A stretch of 64,000 nucleotides of DNA, taken from Liriodendron chinense (lineage: Eukaryota; Streptophyta; Magnoliopsida; Magnoliales; Magnoliaceae). The stretch covers positions 124,001 through 188,000 of the forward strand of contig ML058372.1 of assembly GCA_003013855.2 (NCBI GenBank), in the 5' to 3' direction. Position 1 is the stretch's first letter. Each line of letters opens with the position of its first letter. The notes under the pieces are model-generated. The model ran no database searches. It was not told the origin of the DNA and worked only from the letters and a program-made list of their open reading frames with translations. A program made the translations under genes and the position numbers. This document shows, one piece after another, positions 21,304 to 32,480 of the stretch.

Positions 21304-24246
21304 TGTCACGCCCTAAATTTGGCTCTCCACGTCCATTCGCCGTAACCTGAATTTAGAGGTGGCAGCCTCCGTAGTACCCCGATCTCAGATCCTAACCCCA
21401 CACGCCAGGTTCCGATCCTGGGATACCATAAGGAGGATTTTAGTGTCTGAATTTTTTTTTTGAAACAAGAGTATCACCATATGAGTACCATCAAAGACAA
21501 ACACAATATTTTCACTAAGTCATTTCGTTTACATACAGCACTGAAAGGTAAATACACAATGAGTAAATATAAAAACTGTGCACAATCCGACACCTCCTGC
21601 TACTGCAGTCCCAACTCCAACGTTGCTGATACACTCTGGTATAACCTGCAACGTAACAAACACGCATAAGCTTCCAATGAAACTTTGTGAGTGCATGTGT
21701 GCGTGCGCAATGCGTATGACAAGCATGATAAATATCAGAGTAAGCAGTAAAGCATGATGAGAACCTTAAACCAAGACTTAACCTAATTAGGCTACACGAT
21801 CATGTGATGTGAATAACCAGTCTACCACGGCTATGCAAGCATGCAATACAGGTAACTAGCCCACCATGGGAATGCAAGCGTGCAATACAGGTAACCAGCC
21901 TACCAAGGCTATATACACATACTATACGATGGCCTACAGGGCCAAATGTAACATACAATGATCCAATGCATGTATGCAAATCACCACCTCTCAGTACAGT
22001 GGTCCAGGTACGAACAGTCATAACGCGATCGCCTAAGCAATGCAGGACTCGAAACTGTTAGCTCGCCCAGTGTGGTAGCTCGCCCAGGCTTACAGCCCCG
22101 TCCAATATCATACAGAACATCAGTCATATCACTAATACCAATACCATCTCTGAAATTGAACATCACCGGGGTCTCACAGACCTCACTACTCACCAGCAGA
22201 ATGCCAAAGCCTATCTGGTGCAATAGCGGACCTACTAACAGTTGGTCAAACTCAACCCACTTTGCCAACACTCTTCCGGTAGGTTAAGTCAGACATCCTT
22301 CCAAACTGACCACGTGCAGTGGAAAACACCGCCGTTTGATATTCGGCATACTGGTGTATGATTAAACCACCTGGTCCTTGAATGGAGCACCCACCATGGT
22401 ACCAACGGGATCAAGGACTTTCACCCAGGGACATCTTTGGCATCCAGTTTAAAGATCACATATTTTTGGTGTTCTGCAAACCATGATGGAGCTGTGGTTG
22501 CAACGTAGTAACCATGCTATGTGTGGCACAAGCAGATGGTGCAAAATGCAACCATGCATACAAACGTGGGACGACATGCCCGTGCAAGTCTCCAAAGAGC
22601 ACCATAAAACTATAGGGTCTCAAATATAATGTCACCGTCAACTAGTAATGAACTGCACGACAATCACGGCCACTATGGTCGATTGATACAAGACAATCAG
22701 ATGAGCCAAGCATTCATGATGCATGAGTCAAGTATACAGTATGAGTGCCAACAAGTAGTCAATCTACAACGATGGCAATAAATCAATCTAGTCCAACCTA
22801 TTTGATATATGATTAAGATGAGGTGACACATATGAATGATCGAGTCATAATGCGGGATGTCGCTAGCCAGGGAATCTCGCACCAAGGGCTACAAGGTATG
22901 CTAAGCTATTCCTACCATACGGTGTAAGTCAGGATGATAGACTCCTGTCCTCGAATAGTCCCACACCTATTGGAGAGGTTTGCGTTAGAGAGCACGTGAA
23001 TTACATTTGCGCGACTACATCTCGAATGCTTTATGAATGCGTTTATGCCCTAGTGGTCCCCAACTAACAATGGTGATTCAGAATGCATACTCATTACACA
23101 TGCATGGTGGTCGTCGAAGCATATATTATATAAATCACATATGAGTATTCCAAACAACACTACGTGTGGCAACAGACATACTAAAAACATCATAAAAAGA
23201 TAATTCACTTATAACACAAGCAAACATAAAGAGATAGGACCCTAAATGGATGGTACACAACAACACAGATGGTCCAACAATTGAACAGTGTGGATTAACC
23301 TTCAAGATTCAGATAACCCAAACGGAAAGAAAATGATTGAATACACTACGGACACATCAAAGGTATAACCAACTTGAGCGGCAAGAGTAAAATACCCAAA
23401 ATCATGCCGAGACCCATGGTGCGGTAGTACAGTTGGGATATACATTAACGATTGGTTCATAAAAGGACCAACAAAGATGCAAGACACTAACGTAGGATGG
23501 GCTGCAAGACAGATAAACAACATGACAATGGAACATAGGTGATTGGATAGTCTTCTGGTAGATGGACAACACGATGGGGTGCAAAGAAGGATGACGAATC
23601 CAACCCATACATCAAGATAGGCTCCACATAATTGATGACCTAGATGACCTATTAATGTCAAGGATGGACCCCACACTTATCCTAAAAGGTAAATGGACAG
23701 TGTGGATGGGATATACATGATATGGTGGTCCAAATAGCTGGGTACAAGGCTAGGACACACCTTACTAGGTGAGTCATGAAGGTACACAATAAGGTGAGTC
23801 AATAGGGCGAGTCAATAGGGTGAGTCAACAAAGGTGGCTCAACAAGGTAAGTTAACAAGGTGAACCTTATGACTTGGGATCAAGCATACTTAAAGATTTT
23901 TATGTGTCCAGGTCTATGTAATATTTCAACCAGGGGTTGGTTGGACAAACAAATGTCAAGGTGGGTCCACGGAATGGATGACATGGATACACAAATACAT
24001 ACACTAGGGTGGTCCTAAGGTCATCTTGCACATAACATGGTGGGGTCCGTTCATTTGGAGGGTTTTCATCAAGCCCAACAATAAGTCGTGTCTGACTTGG
24101 GACATCCTGGATAAAATTCATACACTAAGGTGGGCCCCGCCTATAGGTTAGATAACAAATAAATATTACCGTAGGATCTAGGAAGTTTTGTGGTAGGCAT
24201 TCAATCACCACCATTTTCTATGTGTGGCCCACCAAAAACTGGGCCC
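21304..24246 (-). repeat. Element D 5' LTR (right copy), part next to internal region
   Basis: Collinear with 14257-17234. The first ~150 bases (the LTR 3' end in element direction) are noticeably diverged from the left copy, while 23900-24246 differs from 16900-17234 at only a few positions. Interrupted at 24247 by element F. The TSD of F (GGCCC, 24242-24246) is part of this LTR. Confidence 0.88.
24242..24246. repeat. Target-site duplication GGCCC of element F
   Basis: GGCCC precedes TGTTGAACC at 24247 and follows GCGAACA at 36994-36998. Both LTR pieces of D join perfectly once F and one GGCCC are removed. Confidence 0.93.
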
Positions 24247-25589
24247 TGTTGAACCTCCAATTTATATATTGCATAGCCCATTACATCACATTATATGCAT
24301 GTTTTCATGTTTAAAAGGCCCATCTAATGCATGTTTTGTGATTATAGGAATGAGAGTAGACTTCACCAAATTGGAGACCAAAACGATCCATTTAGAGCCA
24401 TTAGCTGAAGGTTGAAAGAGGATCAAAGAAATAAGAAAGCAACTAGAAGAGAGAGAAGAAGAAAGGAAGAAAGAAGCAAAGGAGAGAAGAAAAGAGGGCA
24501 GGAACAAGCAGCCAAGACCGGTCGTTCGACCGGTCGCTCGTAGCTAAGACCGATCGCCCGACCGGTCCGGACACTCAACAAAAAGAGTCTACACTACAAA
24601 CTTCACTGGACCATCCACTAGCGGTCATGCGACCGGTCGTCCACTGCTCAGACCGGTCGTCCGACCAGTCCTTGAATTAAAATTTTGGGATCGGATTTAT
24701 GCAAAACTCACTGAACTGTTTTTGCGTTTTTGAGACCGGTCGTGCGACCGGTCGTATGCGTTACTGAACTTATCCGTGAAGCTCCAATTTTCTCTGTGCA
24801 GTCCGGGATTTCTTACGCAATCTGAAACCTTTCGCATTATACTATTAAGGGACACCTAGGGCTTCTTCCAGAGGCATCATAGAAGCTATGGGACATCATG
24901 GGAGAGGAAGGAAGCCGTCGTGGAGCGTCTGCAACCCTCCAAACTCCAGTTTTTCTATGTTTTCTAGTTCTTTTATGAGTTTTAGTTGTAGTATGACAAT
25001 GCTCGGCTAGAATCTGTCAGCTAAAGCTGAGAGGTGAAGCTTGTGGCCGATTTCATGTTTAATTCAGTTCAGTTCAAGTAATTTTACTTCAAGTTTGGAT
25101 TTTTACATATTTTAGTTCCCAACGTTGATAGTTTTAAATGTTTTATGAGAGTTCATGTGCTCCGGACATGGATTCCTTACAATTCTCTGAGATTATCATG
25201 TTGTGCTTATTTAGATTCGAATTATAGTAATCCTTGAGCAGGCTATTATCCATAGGCAAGCTCAACTTGAGTGGCATTGAATATGTTTAATGCTTTATTT
25301 TCCAACTAGATGAGAGATAGGACTTCACATCTAGTTGTGTATCTTGCTTGGATTGATTGGATTGACATGAGATTGCTACAAGTGGATCCTTGAATGCCTT
25401 AGTGCCTTTAAATTACTGTTTTCTAGTAAGTTTCTGTTTTAGCATAATTGTTCCAATTGAATCTCTTATTTATTGCAAACTGAGTTGCTGGAATAGTTTC
25501 GAATTTGTTATCCAATTCCCTATGGATCGACCTCGATCTTACCGAGTTTTATTACTACATCGTAGCCTTACACTTGAGGCGAGTGAACA
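24247..25589 (+). repeat. Element F 5' LTR
   Basis: TGTTGAACC...GTGAACA (one change from GCGAACA). The U3 carries GACCGGTC octamers between 24517 and 24750 in the GACCGGTC-GTNC-GACCGGTC arrangement. The TATA region has decayed to TATACTATTAAGGGACACC near 24838. A CTGAGAG/GCTGAGAGG motif and the conserved U5 block (TGGATCGACC, TTACTACATCG) follow. Confidence 0.9.
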
Positions 25590-25595
25590 AGTTTT

Positions 25596-25613
25596 TGACG
25601 CCGTTGCCGGGGA
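25596..25613 (+). other. Primer binding site of element F
   Basis: TGACGCCGTTGCCGGGGA, one mismatch to the tRNA-Asp site of element B, 6 bases after the LTR. Confidence 0.85.
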
Positions 25614-25809
25614 ATTCAGATAACGGTTTTAAAATAATTTTAGTGGCTGTAGAAGTAGATGTAGATAGGGTTTTTCTGATTCCTTAGAACTGATCAAAAT
25701 TGTTTATTTTTTAGGATTTCTTCTCTAGTTCAAGGACATTGGATAATATCCTTCTAACTTAGCTTTTTGCAGATTTTTCAATTTTTAGATCAATTTCAGA
25801 TTTTAGGAA

Positions 25810-26664
25810 GCTCATAAAACGAACACCCTTCGAAGAGCCATAATGAATATTTCGGCCAAAGAGGGTGAATCTTTCTTCCAATGTTGGGAGAGATTTAAGA
25901 ACCTCCTACTTGCTTGCCCACATCATGGCTATGAGAGTTAGCGAATTATAAACTTCTTTAACGATGGATTAAGTTCCAATATGCGTCAATTTGTAGAGAT
26001 GATGTGCAACGGCGAGTTTATGAGCAAAAATCCAGATGAGACTTGGAGTTATTTGGATATGTTGGCCGAGAATGCCCAATCTTGGGATACCTCAGATAAA
26101 CCCAATAACCCCAAGCCTACTCAAGAGAAAGAGAAAGGAGGGATCTATATCCTCAAGGAGGAAGACGACGTGAATGCAAGGATAGCCAACCTCACAAGGA
26201 AGATCGAGGCCATGGAACTTAGTAAGAGTGGAGTTCCAAAGTCCAATGAAGCTATTGAGACCATATGTGGGATTTGTCTCACCAATTTACATGCTACACA
26301 AGATTGTCTTACAATTCCTGCATTTCAAGAGGTGTTACATGAACATGCAAATGCCACATATGGGTATCAACGGCCTTTCAATGGACCGGTGGGTAATACG
26401 TACAATATTAGTTGGAAGAACCACCTAAATTTCAGTTGAAAGAATGCTCCCATGGGCAATCCTACCAACTCTCAAGGAGGGCCACCCATGCAAAATATGG
26501 GCCCACTTCAATTCTCAAAGGAGGATACCTTGAAAGCGTTTATACAAGGGCAAACGCAAATTAACCAAACGAATCAGCAAATATTCCAAGAGCTTAAAGT
26601 CTCGGTTGATGAGATTAAGGGACGCTTGAATGCTAGGGAAGGGACCTTTCTGGCCCAACCTTAG
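25810..26664 (+). pseudogene. Element F gag, 5' truncated and with stops
   Basis: Frame starts abruptly in the middle of gag at the residues NTLRRAIMN. The N-terminal ~170 codons present in C and G (RSLRDYLQP to ERAKNWL) are deleted, with leader sequence joined directly. It then retains SFFQCWERFKNLL, MRQFVEMMCNGEF, AENAQSWDTSD and the weak Cys/His segment GICLTNLHATQDC. In-frame stops: TAG near 25939 (TGG in C), TGA at 26437-26439 (TGG in G), TAG at 26662-26664. All are single transitions and the reading frame is otherwise unbroken. Confidence 0.88.
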
Positions 26665-26688
26665 CCCAATCCAAAGCATGTACATGAA

Positions 26689-28476
26689 GTGAGCATTCCT
26701 AATCCCTCCAACCAACATATGGAACAAGCCAAATCCGTTACCACTCTTAGAAGTGGTAAAAAAATTGACAAATCTATTCCGGTGAAGGCCGATAAGCCTA
26801 ATGATCCGGTAAATTCTGAGGATGACGATGGATCTAACTTAGCCCCACAAGAAACGGAACGCGTTTACAAGCCCGTAGCACCATTCCCTTCGAGATTGGT
26901 TGCTCCAAAATCTCTCCCAAACTCTCATGATATTCTAGAGATTTTTAGACAAGTCAAGATCAACATTCCCTTGCTTGATGCCATCAAACAAGTCCCCTCT
27001 TATGCCAAGTTTCTAAAGGACCTATGCACAACTAAACGCAAATATAATGTGCAGCAAAAGGCCTTCCTAAATGAGCAAGTGAGTGCCATTCTCACTCAAA
27101 AGACCCCCCCCCCCCCCCCCCCCCCCCCCAAATTCAAAGATCTCGGTAGTCCCACAATTTCGTGTATCATTGGAGACTACCGGATTGAGCGTGCATTACT
27201 AGACTTGGGGGCAAGCGTGAATTTGATCCCATACTCGGTATACAAGAAATTGGGTCTAGGTGAATTAAAACCCACCAAAACCACATTGCAACTCGCTGAT
27301 AGATCCATCCGTGTACTGAGAGGGATAGTTGAGGATGTGCTAGTCCAAGTTGATAAATTCTACTACCCGGTAGATTTCATCGTCTTGGACACACAACCGG
27401 TCATGGATGCTAGCACCCAAATACCGGTGATTCTAGGCCGCCCATTCCTTGCTACATCAAACGCAATCATAAATTGCCGGAATGGAATGATGCAAATGTC
27501 CTTTGGAAACATGACGGTAGAGGTGAATATGTTCCACTTGGGTAAAAGGCATAGGGATGATGATGACATCTACGAGGTTGATATGATTGATTCAATTGTG
27601 GAAGCGGAGTTTGCCTTAAAGCAGAATTTTGACCCTCTAGATGTTGTTAGCTTTGACCCCTTTGAGGATTGGGATGACAATGCTGGTCCCCATGAGGTAC
27701 ACATGATAGAATCTATGGAAGATGGGGAGTTTTTCCAACATGATCTACCTAAAAGTTTGGGGTCATGTTTGCCACATTCTAAGGATGAAGCTAATTCTAA
27801 TTTTAATAAGACCTTGGAAGTGTTAATTTCTGAAAATTTAATTGAGAAGTCACCAAATTCTAATTTACACAAATTTGTTATGCAGGATTTGGTGCTTGAC
27901 TTGCCTTCAGAGAGGCCAATTTCTGAAAGTGTAGAGGTTGAGGACCCACTCCAACCTACATAAAATTCTGAGAAGGAGGAAAACGTAAAGGGCCCAAATC
28001 TAAAAACCTCCTCTCCTGAGGTCTCCTATACACTCGAGGAGTGTTTAGCGTATTTTGAAGATTGGGATGATCCCATAATTCAAGACATAGTAAATGCTTT
28101 GAGAGTGAGACCTCATGCACCTAAAAAACTTCCTTCCACAGAGTGCCAAATTGAAGAATCGACTGCGGAAGCAAAAGCGACAAATGATTATGTGGAGACC
28201 ATCCCAATGTTTGAGGATGAAGCGGTTGAGGTCTCCACATCTCTTTGGTTTGTTCAAACCGAAGAACACTTCTGGGATGACCCATACTTAAATAATTTTT
28301 GCCTAGACAAGAAGGAAAGGAGATCCATACTCAACGATTTCCAACCAATGCAATTCTCCTTTCCTAGTACATGTGACAATTTTTTGAGGAACCTGCTGAA
28401 ATTTTTCAGCAGGATTTTCAATGGGCTAGACTGGTTGATGTCACTGATGTACTTTTCAAAGCAGGATGGTGGATAG
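26689..28476 (+). pseudogene. Element F aspartic protease plus acidic spacer
   Basis: Same frame as gag. A 424-codon open stretch (26689-27963) contains the retropepsin-like domain: LLDLGASVNLIP with the catalytic Asp at about residue 170, IPVILGRPFLATSNAIINC near residue 244, then an acidic spacer with FDPLDVVSFDPFEDWDD. A run of 26 C (27104-27129) lengthens a proline stretch to about nine Pro between residues 139 and 147. TAA at 27961-27963 (CAA in C) ends the frame; it reopens to 28476 with the STSLWFVQTEEHFWDDPYL motif. The place where reverse transcriptase should follow is occupied by the 3' non-coding tail. Confidence 0.88.
27104..27129 (+). repeat. Poly-C tract (26 bp) inside the protease reading frame
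   Basis: Uninterrupted C26 encoding prolines. The homologous site has 7 C in G (43781-43787) and few in C. The extra length keeps the frame. Could also be a polymerase-slippage or assembly artefact. Confidence 0.7.
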
Positions 28477-29032
28477 TTCTTCTGAATAATTTGTTACACC
28501 ACTTGATGATCTTACTCAACTTTGTCCTTTTGGATGTTATACTGATAATCGATCTCCTAGTCTGATGGAGATCCTCTTTTTAAAAAGGACGGGTTAGGTA
28601 TCTTTTTTGCTTTCTGTAGATTAGGTTTAGTCGTTTTAGTTTTGCTTTCTTAGTAGCTTTAGTTGTTGGGTTGTAGACTTCCATGATCGACTCTCTCAGG
28701 TATTATTGTTCTCATTCTCTTATATTTCACCATTGCTCTCATGTTCATGCTCATTGCATATCTTTTTACATTGAGGACAATGCAAGATTTGGTTGGGGGT
28801 GAGATGAGATTCCTCATCTAGCATGTTGCAACATTTCAAGCATCATATGTGCAATTTTTTTTCGAATTTTCTAAAATTTCAAAACTCTTTTAGAAAACCT
28901 TATTTCTATGAATTCAAGATGATACGAGTATAAGAGGAGAAGATACGAAGTGTGTGATGTTGTAAGTCCTGAAGTTCTCTTAACATAATGGTTTTATATG
29001 TGAATTCCCCTATTTATGTGATTAATAGAAAA
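28477..29032 (+). other. Element F 3' internal non-coding region, first part
   Basis: Contains ACATTGAGGACAATG and GGTTGGGGGTGAG (28768-28802), then T-rich sequence shared with B and G. No ORF. Interrupted by solo LTR H at 29038; it continues at 34954-35636 up to the polypurine tract AGCTGGTTGGGGAGTG. Confidence 0.8.
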
Positions 29033-29037
29033 TTTGA
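29033..29037. repeat. Target-site duplication TTTGA of solo LTR H
   Basis: TTTGA precedes TGTAAGACCC at 29038 and follows GGCGTGACA at 34949-34953. F's internal sequence (TAGAAAATTTGAACAC) is restored when H and one TTTGA are removed. Confidence 0.93.
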
Positions 29038-29979
29038 TGTAAGACCCGTACCCTGAATTGCCCTCCGTAGTTTAGTTTCGGTACCGGTACGTCCCGGACG
29101 GACCAAATTAGAGAGCCTTGATCGCGACCCTAATTTAGTACCGCAACGACCCAAGACTTGTACCCTTGCGACCGCGCGAGCGCCACGATTCCAACGCCGC
29201 GCGGCACGCCCCATTGCGATACCCGGTGTGTTAGATGCATACGTTCGTGCAATTCGAGGTGGGCCACGCAACGCGCGTGTGGCGTGGGCCCCACTTGCAC
29301 AATTCCCAACAACATGTCAAATCTATCACTATCACCCTCACCCATATCCCCATCATTATCTAGCCATCATCACCATACCCACCCCATCCTCTCTCACCAA
29401 AAGTCAACCACAACCCATACCTCTCATGCTCTCTCCCATCATCATCATCATCATCATGACATCATGCACCCCCCTCTTCCCATACAAGAGCCATACGTGG
29501 GGGGGGTGGCCTTCTCAATTCCAAGATTTGAGAGAGAGAGAGAGAGAGAAGAGAGAGAAGAGAAAGAAGAGAGAGAAGTAGAGAGATTTGAGAGATTGAG
29601 TGAGTTTAGTAGAGAGATTTAGAGGGAGATCAAGAGAGAGAAAGAGAGAGTTAAAGAGATTGAAGGTGAAGATCAAGCTTGGAGGACCCCGATCATCATC
29701 CGGACCGTCCGATCGGCAATCCAACCGTCCAACCATCATTGTGAGTGCAAACCTTCCCCCTTTTTTATCGTTTACCCTTCATTTTTCTTTCCTTGGACCC
29801 ACCTGGTGTTGGGCAATGAGAGGGATGGTCTGGATCGTCCATGAATGGGCCCCACATACATGTAGTAGTAATAATTATAATAATAATAAATAAGTAAGTA
29901 AAAAAAAAAGGAAGGAGAGTAAAGGAGGTGGCCGCTGGACAGCCAGCGTCCAGAGGACGCTGCTGCCCAGCAGCGCTGG

Positions 29980-31900
29980 GGCTTGGGCGTTGACCGTGGG
30001 TCCCCACTCGTGGGACCCACCTTGATACATGTATGTGATCCACGCCGTCCATTTGTTTCTCCAGCCCATTTTAGGGATGGACACCAAAAATGAAGCAGAT
30101 CCAGATCGCAGGTGGACCACACCATAGGAAAACATTAGAGAAAATGATGTGGACTGCTGAACTTCTTTGGCCCACCGTGATGTTTGTGGACCATATTACC
30201 TGCCCAATATTGGGCTTGTTAGAACCCCAATGAGCTGGGGAACATGATGGAGGGGGTGGATTGTCCATAAGTGGGCCCCACCTGATATAAACTTAGAACA
30301 AAAAAAAAGGTGATAGAACGTCCAGCGCTGGACGTTCACAGCGTCTGGAACACTGGAACCGTCCAGCGTCAGGACGGCTGGAAGGGGTCCCACTCGTGGG
30401 ACCCACCTTGATGATTTTATTATATCCACACCGTCTATCTGTTTTCCCATATCATTTTAGGGCTAAGGCCCAAATATGAAGCAGATTCAAATTTTTAGTG
30501 GGCCGCACCACATGAAACAGTGGGGTGAATGATGTCCACTGACGAAACTATCTCGGCCCACGCTGATGTTTGTAGACCCCGTAACATACCCAATATTGGG
30601 CTCGTTAGGTCCCCCATGAGTTAGGGAACCTGATGAACGGGTTGGATCAGCCTTATGTGGGCCCCACTGGAGGAAAACCACAGAAAAACAAAAAAAAAGA
30701 GAAAGAAAAAGATAAGATGAAGGGGCTGACGCTGGGCGTACCAGCGTCCTTGGACGCTGGCTCGTGCCAGCTGGTGGCCCAGTTGTGGGCCCCACCATGA
30801 TGCATGTGCTGTAATCCACACCGTTCATCCGTTTGGGGAGATCATTTTAGGGCATGACTCCAAGATTGAGTCAGATCCAAGTCTCAAGGGGGCCCCACCA
30901 CAGAAAACAGTAGGGATAATGGCCCTACCGTTGAAACCTTCTTATGGCCCACCATGATGTTTATCTGAGATCCAATCTGTTCATAAGTTCATACATGCAT
31001 GGAAGAAGGAAAAACGAAAATATCAGCTTGACCGAAAGCTTCTGTGGGCCCCACTTGAGGAGAGAATAAAATAAAAAAAAATAAAAAAAAAATAAGAAAA
31101 AGAAGAAGAAGATCATGGGCGCTGGACAGGCAGCGTCCAGGGGATGCTGCTGCCCAGCAACCCAGGCTCTCTCGGCGTTGCCAATGGGCCCCACTTGTTG
31201 GGCCCACCTAGAATGTATGCGCTCTATCTATCCCGTCCATATGTTTTTCCAGCTCATTTTAGTGGCTGAGCCAAAATTGAAGCATATCCAAATGTCAAGT
31301 GGACCATGCCATGGGAACAGTGGGAATAATGATCTCCACCGTTGAAACCTTCCCAGGCCCTACAGTGATGTTTATTTGTCATTAAACCTGTTCATAAGAT
31401 CACATGGATATGAATGGAGGAGAAAACAAAAATATAGTTTGATTCAAAACTCTTGGGACCCATTTGGGTGCTACGCTCTATGGGTCCCACCACGATGTAT
31501 CTGTTTTATGTATGCCGCCCATCTGTTTTTCTATATTATTTTAGGGCCGGGGGCCCTCATAATGAGGTAAATCCCAACCTCAGGTGGACCACATTGTAGG
31601 AAACAGTGGTCATTGATGCCCACCTTTGAAACCTTCCTTGGGGCCATTGTAATGTTTAATTTTCCATCCAACCAAAGGCCATGGGGCCCATCTTGGGCTC
31701 CCACCTTGATAGATGTGTTGTATACATTGTTGTCCACCTTGGCAGGGGCGTGGGGCCCAGTTTTAGGTGGGCCACACGTAGAAAATAAGGGTGATTGTAT
31801 GCCTACCATTGGAAACTTTACAGGACCCACCTGTTATATTTATTTGCCATTCTTCTTGTTAATAAGTCACCCAGCCATGGGTGGGGATCCACACGTGTGG
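29980..31900 (+). repeat. Tandem array of ~280-410-bp GTGGGCCC/CATTTTAGGG modules
   Basis: At least five diverged copies in a row. Each has, in order, GGGACCCACCTTGAT, TTTTCCCATATCATTTTAGG, a GAAGCAGATCCAAAT-type box, a GTGGACCACACCA-type box, GAAACAGTGG, a GTTGAAACCTTC-type box and GGCCCACCATGATGTTTAT, and most have an inverted CAGCGTCC/GGACGCTG hairpin. Spacing of the CATTTTAGG box is about 385, 390, 410 and 280. Related modules occur inverted in D (17700-19640, 37000-38960) and alone at 54270-54560. Confidence 0.75.
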
Positions 31901-32334
31901 TGTGCGGGCCCCACCGTGGTGTTTGATTGCCATCTCACTTGATTCGTGGGGAAAGCACAAATATCGGGTTGATCCCAAACTGTTGGGGCCCATTAATGTA
32001 TGTGGCTTCCCCACTCCTTCGTGCGGTTATACCCAACCCCGGGTCCACCTTGTTATGCATGTGTTCTATCCACGTCAGCCATTGGCCTCCATGGTGCGAT
32101 ATGTATGTTGGCCATCCATAAGGACCGCCTTAATTTTGTGCTTAATCCAAACCATCCAAATGAATGAACCCTAGCATGTTATGTACAGGATGGCCCTTGG
32201 GACCACCTTAGTGTGCGTGTTCGAATGACCGCGTTGTCCATCCCGTGGACCCACCTTGATGATTAGTTGTGTAAACCCTTATTGAAAGGTCATCCTTAGA
32301 GTTTGCTTGATCCAAGTCACATGACTACCTTTTT

Positions 32335-32480
32335 AAACTCACCCTGTGGAACCGTCTTGTCAATTCACCTTGTTAACTCACCATGTTGACCCGCCTTGTT
32401 GACCTGCCTTATTGACTCACCTTGTTGACTCACCATGTTGATTGATCTTGTTAACTCAGCTTGTATACTCATATGACTCA
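32335..32480. repeat. TTGACTCACCTTG minisatellite in solo LTR H
   Basis: About nine degenerate ~15-bp copies of GTTGACTCACCTT. It is the inverted counterpart of the arrays at 16778 and 23787, with more copies. Confidence 0.7.

Noticed and set aside
29158..29622. 154-aa ORF with His/Pro-rich and Glu/Arg-rich parts in solo LTR H
   Set aside because: Made of CAT and GAGA microsatellites inside an LTR; not conserved in D's LTRs.
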